The position numbers and the translations under genes are program-made. This document shows positions 26,634 to 34,037 of a stretch of DNA of 64,000 nt, one piece after another. The notes under the pieces are model-generated. The model had not been told where the DNA came from and searched no databases. It worked only from the letters and a program-made list of their open reading frames with translations. This DNA is from JBFLYH01 sp964630235. GTDB taxonomy: Bacteria; Oederibacteriota; JAAXVQ01; JAUVAV01. Every line of letters starts with the position of its first letter. Position 1 is the stretch's first letter. The stretch covers positions 1,123,145 through 1,187,144 of the forward strand of contig CAZVUO010000001.1 of the NCBI GenBank assembly GCA_964630235.1, read 5' to 3'.

Positions 26634-26710
26634 GCCAATCCTCTTGACCCCCATGCGTCCAAGAAATTCCGGGTGAGGAACAGGCAGGCTTGGCCCCCGC
26701 AAGATTTTTA

Positions 26711-26739
26711 TTGACAGAATCGGCTCAAATTGGTTAAAT
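26711..26739 (+). promoter_or_regulatory. sigma-70-type promoter for rplM-rpsI
   Basis: TTGACA at 26711-26716 and TTAAAT at 26734-26739 are 17 bp apart, in an AT-rich gap between the giant gene and rplM. The predicted transcript has a leader of about 55 bases. Confidence 0.65.
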
Positions 26740-26802
26740 TACCGCCTTATTTAACCGATTGCCAATAGCCGTAAAATTTGTATGCGATGCAGGAGGCAGG
26801 AT

Positions 26803-27231
26803 ATGGCAACGCCTTTTCCCAAAGCCGGGAAGGTGGCGCGCAAGTGGTATTTGGTAGACCTGGACGGCAAGATCTTGGGCCGGGCAGCCAGCCGCGTGGC
26901 CGCGATTCTCAAGGGCAAGAACAATCCTCTGTACACCCCTCACTTTGACACGGGGGATCACGTGGTGGCGATCAACGCCGCCAAGGTCCGCCTGACCGGA
27001 AAAAAACTGGAGCAGAAGCTGGATTACCGCCATTCGGGTTACCCGGGCGGCGACCGGCACACTCCCTACGCACGTTTAATGGCCCAGCACCCGGAACGGG
27101 TTTTCGAGCTCGCCGTCAAAGGCATGCTTCCCAAGAATTCGATCGGGCGGGCTATGTTCCGCAAGCTGATCGTGTACCGCGGCGCCGAACACCAGCAGCA
27201 GGCGCAGAAACCTGAGAAAGTGGAGATTTGA
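26803..27231 (+). CDS. rplM: 50S ribosomal protein L13
   Basis: L13 is a structural protein of the large ribosomal subunit. The 142-residue product shows the family's WYLVDLDGKILGR start, the DHVVAINA strand, KLYRHSGYPGG-like block (here LDYRHSGYPGGD) and VKGMLPKN. ATG at 26803 is chosen over an in-frame upstream start at 26782 because AGGAGG at 26791-26796 lies six bases before it and the protein then has the normal N-terminus. The stop is two bases before the rpsI start, so the two genes form the usual rplM-rpsI operon. Confidence 0.97.
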   Translation: MATPFPKAGKVARKWYLVDLDGKILGRAASRVAAILKGKNNPLYTPHFDTGDHVVAINAAKVRLTGKKLEQKLDYRHSGYPGGDRHTPYARLMAQHPERVFELAVKGMLPKNSIGRAMFRKLIVYRGAEHQQQAQKPEKVEI

Positions 27232-27233
27232 CA

Positions 27234-27665
27234 ATGTCAGAGCCCAGTGCCACCCCGGCGGCGAGCGAAGAGAAAAGCCCGAAAAAAATCCTCGGCACCG
27301 GCCGGCGCAAAACCGCCGTTGCCCGCGTGCTGCTCGAACCCGGCCAGGGCAACTTCTTCATCAACCACAGGCCGCTGGAAGACTATTTCCCCTTTTCCAA
27401 CCAACGTCTGCTGGTCAGGCTTCCGCTGGAAATCACGTCCACCAGCAGCCAGTTCGATGTGCACGTGACCGTCACTGGCGGCGGGTTGAACGGACAGACC
27501 GGCGCCATTCAGCACGGCGTGGCGCGCGCGCTGGTGAACGCGGATCCGGACCTGCGCGCGGCCTTGTCCAAAGCCGGCATGCTGACGCGCGACGCGCGCA
27601 TGGTGGAGAGAAAAAAATACGGCCGTCCAGGCGCGCGTAAACGGTTCCAGTTCTCCAAACGTTAA
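27234..27665 (+). CDS. rpsI: 30S ribosomal protein S9
   Basis: S9 binds 16S rRNA in the head of the small subunit; its C-terminal tail contacts the P-site tRNA. The 143-residue product has TGRRKTAVARV, GGGLNGQTGAIQHGVARAL, the LTRDARMVERKKYG block and the expected terminal FSKR. An N-terminal extension of about 18 residues (Ser/Glu/Lys rich) precedes the conserved core. The start is ATG at 27234, translationally close to the rplM stop. It is followed by an intrinsic terminator. Confidence 0.97.
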   Translation: MSEPSATPAASEEKSPKKILGTGRRKTAVARVLLEPGQGNFFINHRPLEDYFPFSNQRLLVRLPLEITSTSSQFDVHVTVTGGGLNGQTGAIQHGVARALVNADPDLRAALSKAGMLTRDARMVERKKYGRPGARKRFQFSKR

Positions 27666-27695
27666 CGCCGCGGTTCTGTCTTTCCGCAGTTCCTG

Positions 27696-27743
27696 AAGCG
27701 TTTCCTGCCGGGGTTAGCCCAGTGGGAAACGCTTTGTTTTTTT
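27696..27743 (+). terminator. intrinsic terminator after rpsI
   Basis: A perfect 10-bp stem, aagcgtttcc at 27696-27705 with ggaaacgctt at 27725-27734, is followed by TGTTTTTTT. It ends the rplM-rpsI operon and separates it from mraZ. Confidence 0.85.
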
Positions 27744-27855
27744 AAATCCCTTTTAGATCTCCTTTTAAATCCCTGATAATAAAGCCTCTTATCGCAATCC
27801 ACAGGTTTTGCCTTGTTTTTCAATCGTAAAATAATGGGTAAAACACATTATTTAA

Positions 27856-27884
27856 TTGACAAAAATAGGACCGGGGGGTAAATT
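27856..27884 (+). promoter_or_regulatory. mraZ (dcw) promoter
   Basis: TTGACA at 27856-27861 and TAAATT at 27879-27884 are 17 bp apart. It lies just upstream of the MraZ boxes and is the likely main promoter of the division and cell wall cluster. Confidence 0.7.
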
Positions 27885-27895
27885 ATCCCATGTAG

Positions 27896-27920
27896 TGGGG
27901 AAAAGTGGTGGAAAGTGGGG
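27896..27920 (+). promoter_or_regulatory. MraZ operator: three TGGGN-type boxes
   Basis: TGGGG (27896-27900), TGGTG (27906-27910) and TGGGG (27916-27920) are separated by exactly five bases each, ending eight bases before the mraZ ATG. MraZ of other bacteria binds direct TGGGN repeats with five-base spacers upstream of its own gene. The middle box has one departure. The boxes lie about 12 bp downstream of the -10, where binding would block transcription, and the last one overlaps the ribosome-binding region. Confidence 0.85.
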
Positions 27921-27927
27921 AAAACGC

Positions 27928-28365
27928 ATGTTCCTAGGAACATACGAATATACACTGGACGATAAAGGGCGCCTCTCCGTGCCTTCCCGCTTCCGCGAAA
28001 TTTTAGCTGAAAAGCAAATTCCGGAAAAACTCATCATCACCCAGGGTCTGGACACCTGCCTTTTTGGATATCCGCTGGATGAATGGAAAACGTTCGAACA
28101 AAAAATCATTCATCGTCCTCTGAACCGCGGCGACGACCGTTACTTCGTCCGGCGCCTGCTGGCCGGGGCCGTGGAATGTCCGCTGGACAAACAGGGCCGC
28201 ATCGTTCTGCCCGCCTCTCTGCGCCAATACGCGGGGCTCGCGCGGGACGTTGTCATCGTGGGCGTTTCCAACCGCTTTGAGATTTGGGCGCCGGATAAAT
28301 GGCAGGACTACCTGCGCCAGGGAAAATCCCTGGAAGAGATCGCGGAAAACCTTCAGGAATTGTGA
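27928..28365 (+). CDS. mraZ: transcriptional regulator MraZ
   Basis: MraZ is an AbrB-like DNA-binding protein that represses its own operon. The 145-residue product has the two family repeats, YTLDDKGRLSVPSRFR near the start and LDKQGRIVLPASLRQY in the middle, which form the double swapped-hairpin fold. ATG at 27928 gives the typical MFLGTYEY start; an earlier in-frame ATG would place the promoter and operator inside the coding region. It is the first gene of the dcw cluster and three MraZ boxes lie just ahead of it, so autoregulation is likely. Confidence 0.95.
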   Translation: MFLGTYEYTLDDKGRLSVPSRFREILAEKQIPEKLIITQGLDTCLFGYPLDEWKTFEQKIIHRPLNRGDDRYFVRRLLAGAVECPLDKQGRIVLPASLRQYAGLARDVVIVGVSNRFEIWAPDKWQDYLRQGKSLEEIAENLQEL

Positions 28366-28406
28366 GCTCCCAGGCAATGCTCGTGAAGAGAGGAGGTGTG
28401 AGAAGC

Positions 28407-28763
28407 GTGGCGATGAGAACCCAGTGCACTGAAGAGACGGCGGTGGTGACGCCGTTATGCGATCTGGATATGTCGGAAGTGGTCAGCATCCGCAACACCC
28501 TGACAACGCTCCTGCAGCGCGGCTGCGTGCATATTATCCTGGATTTCTCGCGGGTCAACCACATTAATGCCACCGGCTTGGGGATCTTGGCGGAGAGCGT
28601 TCGCCGGGCGCGCTGGCTGAAAGGCGATGTCGTGCTGACCGGGCTCAATCCCGTTCTGCGCGCCGTTTTCGAGCTCACGGGCATGGAAAAAATATTCCGC
28701 ATTTGCGCCGACCGCGAGACCGCGCTCGGTCTGATTCGCACGGAAAAAGTCATGGCCGCGTAA
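28407..28763 (+). CDS. STAS-domain protein (anti-sigma factor antagonist-like)
   Basis: A 118-residue single STAS domain, as in SpoIIAA/RsbV-type anti-sigma factor antagonists, which bind a kinase-type anti-sigma factor when unphosphorylated. Visible blocks are a CDLDMSEV strand, ILDFSRVNHINATGLGIL and a late FRICADRETAL. The phosphorylated serine of the DSSG motif is replaced by threonine (T56 in NATG). GTG at 28407 is preferred because AGGAGG at 28391-28396 is ten bases upstream; ATG at 28413 is the alternative. It lies between mraZ and rsmH, three bases before rsmH, a place where no STAS gene is normal. No partner kinase is visible in the window. Confidence 0.8.
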   Translation: MAMRTQCTEETAVVTPLCDLDMSEVVSIRNTLTTLLQRGCVHIILDFSRVNHINATGLGILAESVRRARWLKGDVVLTGLNPVLRAVFELTGMEKIFRICADRETALGLIRTEKVMAA

Positions 28764-28766
28764 GCC

Positions 28767-29672
28767 ATGGCCCCGACGGAAGGCAGCGCGTCCGCCGTCC
28801 GCCGTCCGTTTTCCCACCAACCGGTGATGCTGCGGGAAACGCTGGAGTGGCTGGCCCCGCAGCCCGGGGGGTGGTGGGTGGACGCCACCGTGGGCGGCGG
28901 CGGGCATACCGCGGCCTTGCTGGAAGCCGTGGCGCCGGACGGGCGGGTGCTCGGGATTGACCAGGACCACGACGCTCTGGCGCGGGCCGCGGAACGCCTT
29001 GCTCCTTTCGGCGAACGGGTGGTGCTGGTGCAGGCGAATTTCCGGGAATTGCAGCGGATTCTAGAACAGCAGAACGTGCCGGCTGTGCGCGGCATGATCA
29101 TGGACTTGGGCGTCTCCTCCTTTCAACTCGATAACGCGACGCGCGGCTTCTCCTTCCTCCAACCCGGTCCGCTGGACATGCGCATGGATCAGCGCCAGGC
29201 CCGCACGGCAGCCGACATCCTCAACCACGCCTCCGAACGAGAACTGGCGGATTTGTTTTACACCCTCGGCGAAGAACCGCGGTCGCGGCAGCTGGCGCGG
29301 CTGGTGGTGGGGCGCCGTCCGCTGCGGACCACCACCGAGCTCGCGGCCCTGGCCCTGCGGGCCTGCGGCGGGCGCCGGGGCAGGATCCATCCCGCCACGC
29401 GGGCCTTTCAGGCTTTGCGTCTGGCGGTGAACGAAGAACTGGAAAGTTTAAGCCGCGCCCTGGCCGGCGCGGAACGGCTGATCGCCCCGGGCGGAAGGCT
29501 GGTGGTCATCAGTTTTCACAGTCTGGAGGACCGTATCGTGAAGCACGCGCTGCGCACGGATGTCTGGGAACGGTTGACGCCGCACGTGGTGCGGCCCGGC
29601 GAAACCGAGGTGCGCGAAAACCCGCGCGCCCGCAGCGCCCGCTTGCGGGCGGCGAAGCGAAGGCCGGCGTGA
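28767..29672 (+). CDS. rsmH: 16S rRNA (cytosine(1402)-N(4))-methyltransferase
   Basis: RsmH (MraW) methylates N4 of C1402 in 16S rRNA using S-adenosylmethionine. The 301-residue product shows FSHQPVMLRETLEWL, the SAM-binding DATVGGGGHT, GIDQDHDAL, MDLGVSSFQLD, ATRGFSF, the DMRMD block, RAFQALRLAVNEEL and VISFHSLEDRIVK, all typical. Length is normal. It begins three bases after the STAS gene and is followed by a 129-base GC-rich gap before ftsL. Confidence 0.97.
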   Translation: MAPTEGSASAVRRPFSHQPVMLRETLEWLAPQPGGWWVDATVGGGGHTAALLEAVAPDGRVLGIDQDHDALARAAERLAPFGERVVLVQANFRELQRILEQQNVPAVRGMIMDLGVSSFQLDNATRGFSFLQPGPLDMRMDQRQARTAADILNHASERELADLFYTLGEEPRSRQLARLVVGRRPLRTTTELAALALRACGGRRGRIHPATRAFQALRLAVNEELESLSRALAGAERLIAPGGRLVVISFHSLEDRIVKHALRTDVWERLTPHVVRPGETEVRENPRARSARLRAAKRRPA

Positions 29673-29801
29673 CCGGGCGCAGGCTGGCCCCCTCCGCGGG
29701 AGGCCCCGGGCCCTGCAGCCGGGGAACAAGGCAAATCTCCTGCCGCGGGGATGTCGCTCCGACCAGATGGATAGGGGACTTGCTCCGCGTCGCCCCTCGC
29801 C

Positions 29802-30263
29802 ATGTTTAAGACGCAGGGCAGGAGAGGTGTCCTGGGTTCCGCCGGACAGCTGGACCGGGAATTCGTCACCATTTATTTTTTGCAGGAAGAGCGCCAGCGG
29901 GCCGGTCTGGCGGTCCGGCGGCTGACCCTGGTTTTGAGCGTGATCGCCCTGGTACTGGGCGTGGGGTTCGTCAAAGCCTGGCAGCAGATGCAGGTGATGA
30001 AGCTGGGATATCTCCTCGACCAGCACCAGCAGCAGATGCAGCAGCTGGCCGAGGAACACCGCCAGCTGCTCAGCCAGCGGAACGCGCTCATCAGCCTGCA
30101 GCGCGTGGAGGACCTGGCGCGGGAAGAACTGCGCCTCGTTCCGCCCCGCAGCGAACAGCTGATTTTTCTTGCGGACCCGGCCGCCCCCCTGGGCGGCGTG
30201 TCCTCCTGGTGGCAGCAAGCCGCAGCCTGGCTGCGGAAATTGAACCCACCCGCCCGGCCGTAA
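29802..30263 (+). CDS. ftsL: cell division protein FtsL-like
   Basis: The 153-residue product has a short basic cytoplasmic part, one membrane span (about residues 40-60, LTLVLSVIALVLGVGF) and then a glutamine-rich coiled coil running into VEDLAREELRLVPP, the usual end of FtsL/FtsB proteins. FtsL links FtsB, FtsQ and the FtsWI synthase at the division site. Position between rsmH and ftsI supports the call, since sequence identity in this family is low. A proline-rich tail of about 30 residues is extra. No strong ribosome-binding site precedes the ATG. Confidence 0.8.
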   Translation: MFKTQGRRGVLGSAGQLDREFVTIYFLQEERQRAGLAVRRLTLVLSVIALVLGVGFVKAWQQMQVMKLGYLLDQHQQQMQQLAEEHRQLLSQRNALISLQRVEDLAREELRLVPPRSEQLIFLADPAAPLGGVSSWWQQAAAWLRKLNPPARP

Positions 30264-30291
30264 CGTGGGGCCGGGAAACAAGGAGCGGGGA

Positions 30292-32514
30292 TTGCGTTCG
30301 GACGTGAGCAACCGGAGATTCGTGCTGCTGGCGGCCGGCATCAGCCTGGTGTTCATGGGGCTGACCGCCCGGCTGTTCCAGCTGCAGATCGTGCAGCACG
30401 CGCATCTCTCCCAACTGGCGTTCCGCCAGCAGGAACGGACGATCGAGGTTCAGCCCGCGCGCGGCCGGATTTTCGACCGCCTGGGCCGGCCGCTGGCGCT
30501 GAACCGGGAAGCGCGGTCGTTCTATGCCGTGCCCGCGGAAGTCAAGCATCCCCGGGAAACGGCGGCGCGGCTGGCCGGCGTGCTGGGCGTGTCCGCGCCC
30601 CGGCTGGAGCAGCGCCTGCGGAGCCGCAAGGCTTTCGTCTGGATCAAGCGCAAGGCGCCGGACGCCGTCGCCAGCCAGGTGCTGGCGCTGAAGCTTCCGG
30701 GCGTTCACGCCCTCAAGGAAGCTGAACGGGTTTATCCCGAAGGCCGCCTGGCCTGCCACGTGCTGGGCTTTGTCGGCCTGGACAACCAGGGGCTGGCCGG
30801 CGTCGAGCTCAAGCTGGACCGCGAGATCCGCGGGCAGAGCGGATGGGTCCGCATCGCCCGGGACGCGCGCGGACAGGCCCTGCCCGCCACCACCCGCATC
30901 CACAAACCTTCCCATCCGGGCCTGGATATCTATCTGACGCTGGACAAGGTGGTGCAGCATATCGCCGAGCGCGAGCTGGCCCGGGGCCTGGAACGCAGCG
31001 GCGCCAAGGGCGGATCGGTGGTGATCCTGGATCCGCGCACCGGCGAAATTCTGGCCCTGGCCAACCAGCCGGATTATGACCCCAACCAGTTCAACCGCTT
31101 TCCGGCCGGCGCGCGCCGCAACCGGGCGATCACGGATATTTATGAACCGGGCTCCACTTTCAAGCTGGTGACCCTGGCCGCGGCCTTGGAAGAACGGGTG
31201 GTCACGGAGAACGACCTGATCGACTGCGAGCAGGGCCGGGCGGCTTTTTCCGGGCTGGTGGTCCGCGACCACGAGCCCCGCGGCCTGATCTCGGTCCGGG
31301 ACGTCATGGCGTACTCCAGCAATATCGGCGCGGTCAAGATCGGGTACAAGGTCGGCGCTGAAAAACTCGCCCGCTACGCGCAGACCTTCGGCTTCGGACG
31401 CCCCACGCAGGTGGACCTGCCGGGCGAGGTGTCGGGACTGCTGCGGCCTTTCCGCGAATGGCGGCGCTGGACCGCGGTCTCGGTCCCGTTCGGGCAGGGC
31501 GTGGCCGTGACCACGCTGCAGATGGCCGCGGCCTACGCAGCCGTGGCCAACGACGGGCTGCGCGTCCGGCCCTGGATCGTGAAGGAACTCCGGCGGCCGG
31601 ATGAACTCAAGACGTTCAGCAACCAGCCCCAGCCCCAGGAACGCGTGGTCTCGGCCCAAACCGCGGCCCGCCTGCGCGCGCTGCTCGAGGCCGCCGTGCG
31701 GCAGGGAACGGGCGGGGAGGCGGATCTGCGGCCGTACAGCATCGCGGGCAAGACCGGTACCGCGCAAAAGCCCCTGCCCCAGGGCGGCGGCTATGATCCG
31801 GTTTATCACATCGCTTCTTTCATCGGATTTTTCCCTGCTGACAAACCCCGGTACCTGATCACCGTGATGATGGATGAACCCCACGGCACGCAGTGGGGCG
31901 GCCAGGTGGCTGGACCGGTATTCAGGGAGATCACCCGCCAGGTGGTGGCGTACGCGGGCCTGCCCCCGCACAGCGGCAAAGTCTACACCTTGGCCGCGCC
32001 CAAAGGAACGCAGGACTTGGAGGGCGTGGGCGGCACGCGCAAGGTTCCCGAAATTACCGGGCTCGCCGCCGCGGAGGCGGAAACCCGCCTCAAACAGGCG
32101 GGCCTGCGCGCCTGCCGGGTGGGAAAAGGCGGCCAGGTCCTGGGTCAGCGGCCCAGCGCCGGATTTTCCACCAACGCCGATTCTCCGGTCATGCTCTACT
32201 GCGGGGACGCGACCCAGGCCGGCGAGCGCACGCAGGTGGTGGTGCCGCGCGTGGCCGGCCATTCCCTGCGGGACGCCTTGCGCATTCTCGACGGCTACGG
32301 ACTGCGCGCGGAAATCACCGGCAGCGGTTTGGTGCGGCTGCAGGATCCCGGGCCCCGGGCCCGCGTCCGGGCCGGCGCCGTCTGCACTCTGCACTGCGAA
32401 GATCCGGAACAGGCCACCCGCGGGACGAGCGGTTCCTCCCCGCAAGCCGCCGGCCCGGATGCGGCTTTCCGCGTGGCCGGCTCCCAAACGGAACCGGACG
32501 GGGGGCGGCCATGA
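30292..32514 (+). CDS. ftsI: division-specific penicillin-binding protein (FtsI/SpoVD type)
   Basis: A class B transpeptidase that cross-links septal peptidoglycan with FtsW. The 740-residue product has an N-terminal membrane anchor (FVLLAAGISLVFMGL), a RGRIFDRLGRPLA block, active-site GSTFK (serine at about 288), YSSN as the SxN motif, and KTGTAQ at about 487. Two PASTA domains follow (nt about 32040-32210 and 32225-32400), beginning KVPEITGL and VVVPRVAGHS. PASTA tails are common in SpoVD/PBP2x-like proteins and unusual in proteobacterial FtsI. TTG at 30292 is preferred (AAGGAG six bases upstream); GTG at 30265 is an alternative. The stop overlaps the murE start (ATGA). Confidence 0.95.
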   Translation: MRSDVSNRRFVLLAAGISLVFMGLTARLFQLQIVQHAHLSQLAFRQQERTIEVQPARGRIFDRLGRPLALNREARSFYAVPAEVKHPRETAARLAGVLGVSAPRLEQRLRSRKAFVWIKRKAPDAVASQVLALKLPGVHALKEAERVYPEGRLACHVLGFVGLDNQGLAGVELKLDREIRGQSGWVRIARDARGQALPATTRIHKPSHPGLDIYLTLDKVVQHIAERELARGLERSGAKGGSVVILDPRTGEILALANQPDYDPNQFNRFPAGARRNRAITDIYEPGSTFKLVTLAAALEERVVTENDLIDCEQGRAAFSGLVVRDHEPRGLISVRDVMAYSSNIGAVKIGYKVGAEKLARYAQTFGFGRPTQVDLPGEVSGLLRPFREWRRWTAVSVPFGQGVAVTTLQMAAAYAAVANDGLRVRPWIVKELRRPDELKTFSNQPQPQERVVSAQTAARLRALLEAAVRQGTGGEADLRPYSIAGKTGTAQKPLPQGGGYDPVYHIASFIGFFPADKPRYLITVMMDEPHGTQWGGQVAGPVFREITRQVVAYAGLPPHSGKVYTLAAPKGTQDLEGVGGTRKVPEITGLAAAEAETRLKQAGLRACRVGKGGQVLGQRPSAGFSTNADSPVMLYCGDATQAGERTQVVVPRVAGHSLRDALRILDGYGLRAEITGSGLVRLQDPGPRARVRAGAVCTLHCEDPEQATRGTSGSSPQAAGPDAAFRVAGSQTEPDGGRP

Positions 32515-34037
32515 TCAGCGTGCCCTTTGATCTGCTGGCCGCCGCGGTGCCGGGCGCGCGGATTTTAAGCCGGCCGCCGGTCCTGATCCAACGCCTGACA
32601 GCCGATTCCCGGGACGCACGGCCGGGCGATCTGTTCGCCTGCGTGCGAGGCCGTCAGGTGGACGGGCACCGGTTCGCCCTGGCGGCCGTGCGGCAGGGCG
32701 CCGGCGCGGTGATGCTGGACCGCCGGGTGGCGGGGCTGGATCCCGGGCGCACGGCGCAGCTGTTGGTGCCGGACGTGGCCCGGGCGCTGGCCCGGCTCGC
32801 GCCGCTTTTTTACAATCACCCGTCCCGGCGCCTCCGGCTGATCGGCGTGACCGGGACCAACGGCAAAACCACGGTGACGTTTTTCACGCAGGCGATTTTG
32901 GAACACGGGGCAGGCGGGAAGGACCTTGCGCCGGTCGGCCTCTTGGGAACGATCGCCTACGACCTCGGCCGCGAGCGCGTTGGCGCGCCGAACACCACGC
33001 CCATGGCCTGGGAAGTGCAGCGGCGGCTGCAGGAGATGACCGAGCGGCGCTGCGCCGCGGCGGTCATGGAAGTGTCTTCGCACGCGCTCGTGGAAGGCCG
33101 CGCGGCGGATTGCGAATTCGACGTGGCGGTCTTCACCAATCTGACGCCCGAGCATCTGGATTTTCACCGGACCCTGGCCCGCTATGCCGCGGCCAAACGC
33201 CTGCTCTTCAGACAGCTGGCGCGGCCGGGGTGGAAGGCCGGTCCCAAATGGGCCGTGATCAACGCCGACGATCCGAACGGCGCTTCCATGGGCCGCGCGG
33301 CCCGCGGCGCCCGGGTGCTGACCTACAGTCTCGGCCGGCGCGCGGCCGTGACCGCGGAGCGGCTGCAACTGCGTCCGTCCGGAAGCCGCTTCCGCCTGCG
33401 GACCCCGCGCGGGTCCGTGGATGTCGCCATCCACCTGCCCGGCCGGCATAATGTGCAGAACGCCCTGGCCGCGGCCGCGGCCGCCCAGTGCCTGGGCGCC
33501 CCGCTCTCCGCCATCCGGCGGGGCCTGGCGGCCGTCAGCCGCGTGCCCGGGCGCATGCAGCGCGTGCCCGGGGCGCAGCCGTTTCAGGTGCTGGTGGATT
33601 ACGCGCACACGCCTGACGCGCTGGAAAAAGTCTTGTCCGCGGCGCGGGAATTCACACGCGGTCGCCTGACCGTGGTTTTCGGATGCGGCGGGAACCGCGA
33701 CGCCAGCAAGCGCGCGCCCATGGGCGCCATCGCCGCGCGGCTCGCGGACCGGGTGGTGGTGACGTCCGACAATCCCCGGAACGAAAAGCCGGCCGCGATC
33801 ATCGCTCAGATTCTGGAAGGGTGCCGGCCGAAAGCAGCGTGCCAGGTGCAGCCCGACCGCAGGCGCGCCATCGCGCTGGCGCTGTCATCCGCGCGCCCCG
33901 GTGACACGGTCCTGATCGCCGGCAAGGGACACGAGACCTGCCAGCTGGCGGCCGGACGGTCGCTTCCGTTCGACGACCAGGCGGTGGCGGCCGCGTGGCT
34001 GGCCCGGGGAAAACGGAGGAACGCATGGAAGACATGA
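32511..34037 (+). CDS. murE: UDP-MurNAc-L-Ala-D-Glu:2,6-diaminopimelate ligase
   Basis: MurE adds the third amino acid to the peptidoglycan stem in the cytoplasm. The 508-residue product has TADSRDARPGDLF, the ATP-binding GVTGTNGKTT, NTTPMAW, EVSSHAL, NADDPN, and SDNPRNEKPAAI. The DNPR motif is the signature of enzymes that select meso-diaminopimelate, so a DAP-type wall is expected. The start overlaps the ftsI stop by four bases, showing translational coupling; its 3' end overlaps murF by 13 bases. Confidence 0.97.
   Translation: MISVPFDLLAAAVPGARILSRPPVLIQRLTADSRDARPGDLFACVRGRQVDGHRFALAAVRQGAGAVMLDRRVAGLDPGRTAQLLVPDVARALARLAPLFYNHPSRRLRLIGVTGTNGKTTVTFFTQAILEHGAGGKDLAPVGLLGTIAYDLGRERVGAPNTTPMAWEVQRRLQEMTERRCAAAVMEVSSHALVEGRAADCEFDVAVFTNLTPEHLDFHRTLARYAAAKRLLFRQLARPGWKAGPKWAVINADDPNGASMGRAARGARVLTYSLGRRAAVTAERLQLRPSGSRFRLRTPRGSVDVAIHLPGRHNVQNALAAAAAAQCLGAPLSAIRRGLAAVSRVPGRMQRVPGAQPFQVLVDYAHTPDALEKVLSAAREFTRGRLTVVFGCGGNRDASKRAPMGAIAARLADRVVVTSDNPRNEKPAAIIAQILEGCRPKAACQVQPDRRRAIALALSSARPGDTVLIAGKGHETCQLAAGRSLPFDDQAVAAAWLARGKRRNAWKT

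Noticed and set aside
23376..26702. Minus-strand open frame of 1,108 codons
   Set aside because: Low-complexity composition and complete overlap with the HAD-like and HD-GYP coding region on the plus strand.
26640..26710. Possible terminator after the giant gene
   Set aside because: Only a 4-bp stem (cttg/caag) precedes the short T run; too weak to call.
30091..32487. Minus-strand open frame of 798 codons opposite ftsI
   Set aside because: The plus strand carries an unmistakable penicillin-binding protein; the antisense product has no motif.
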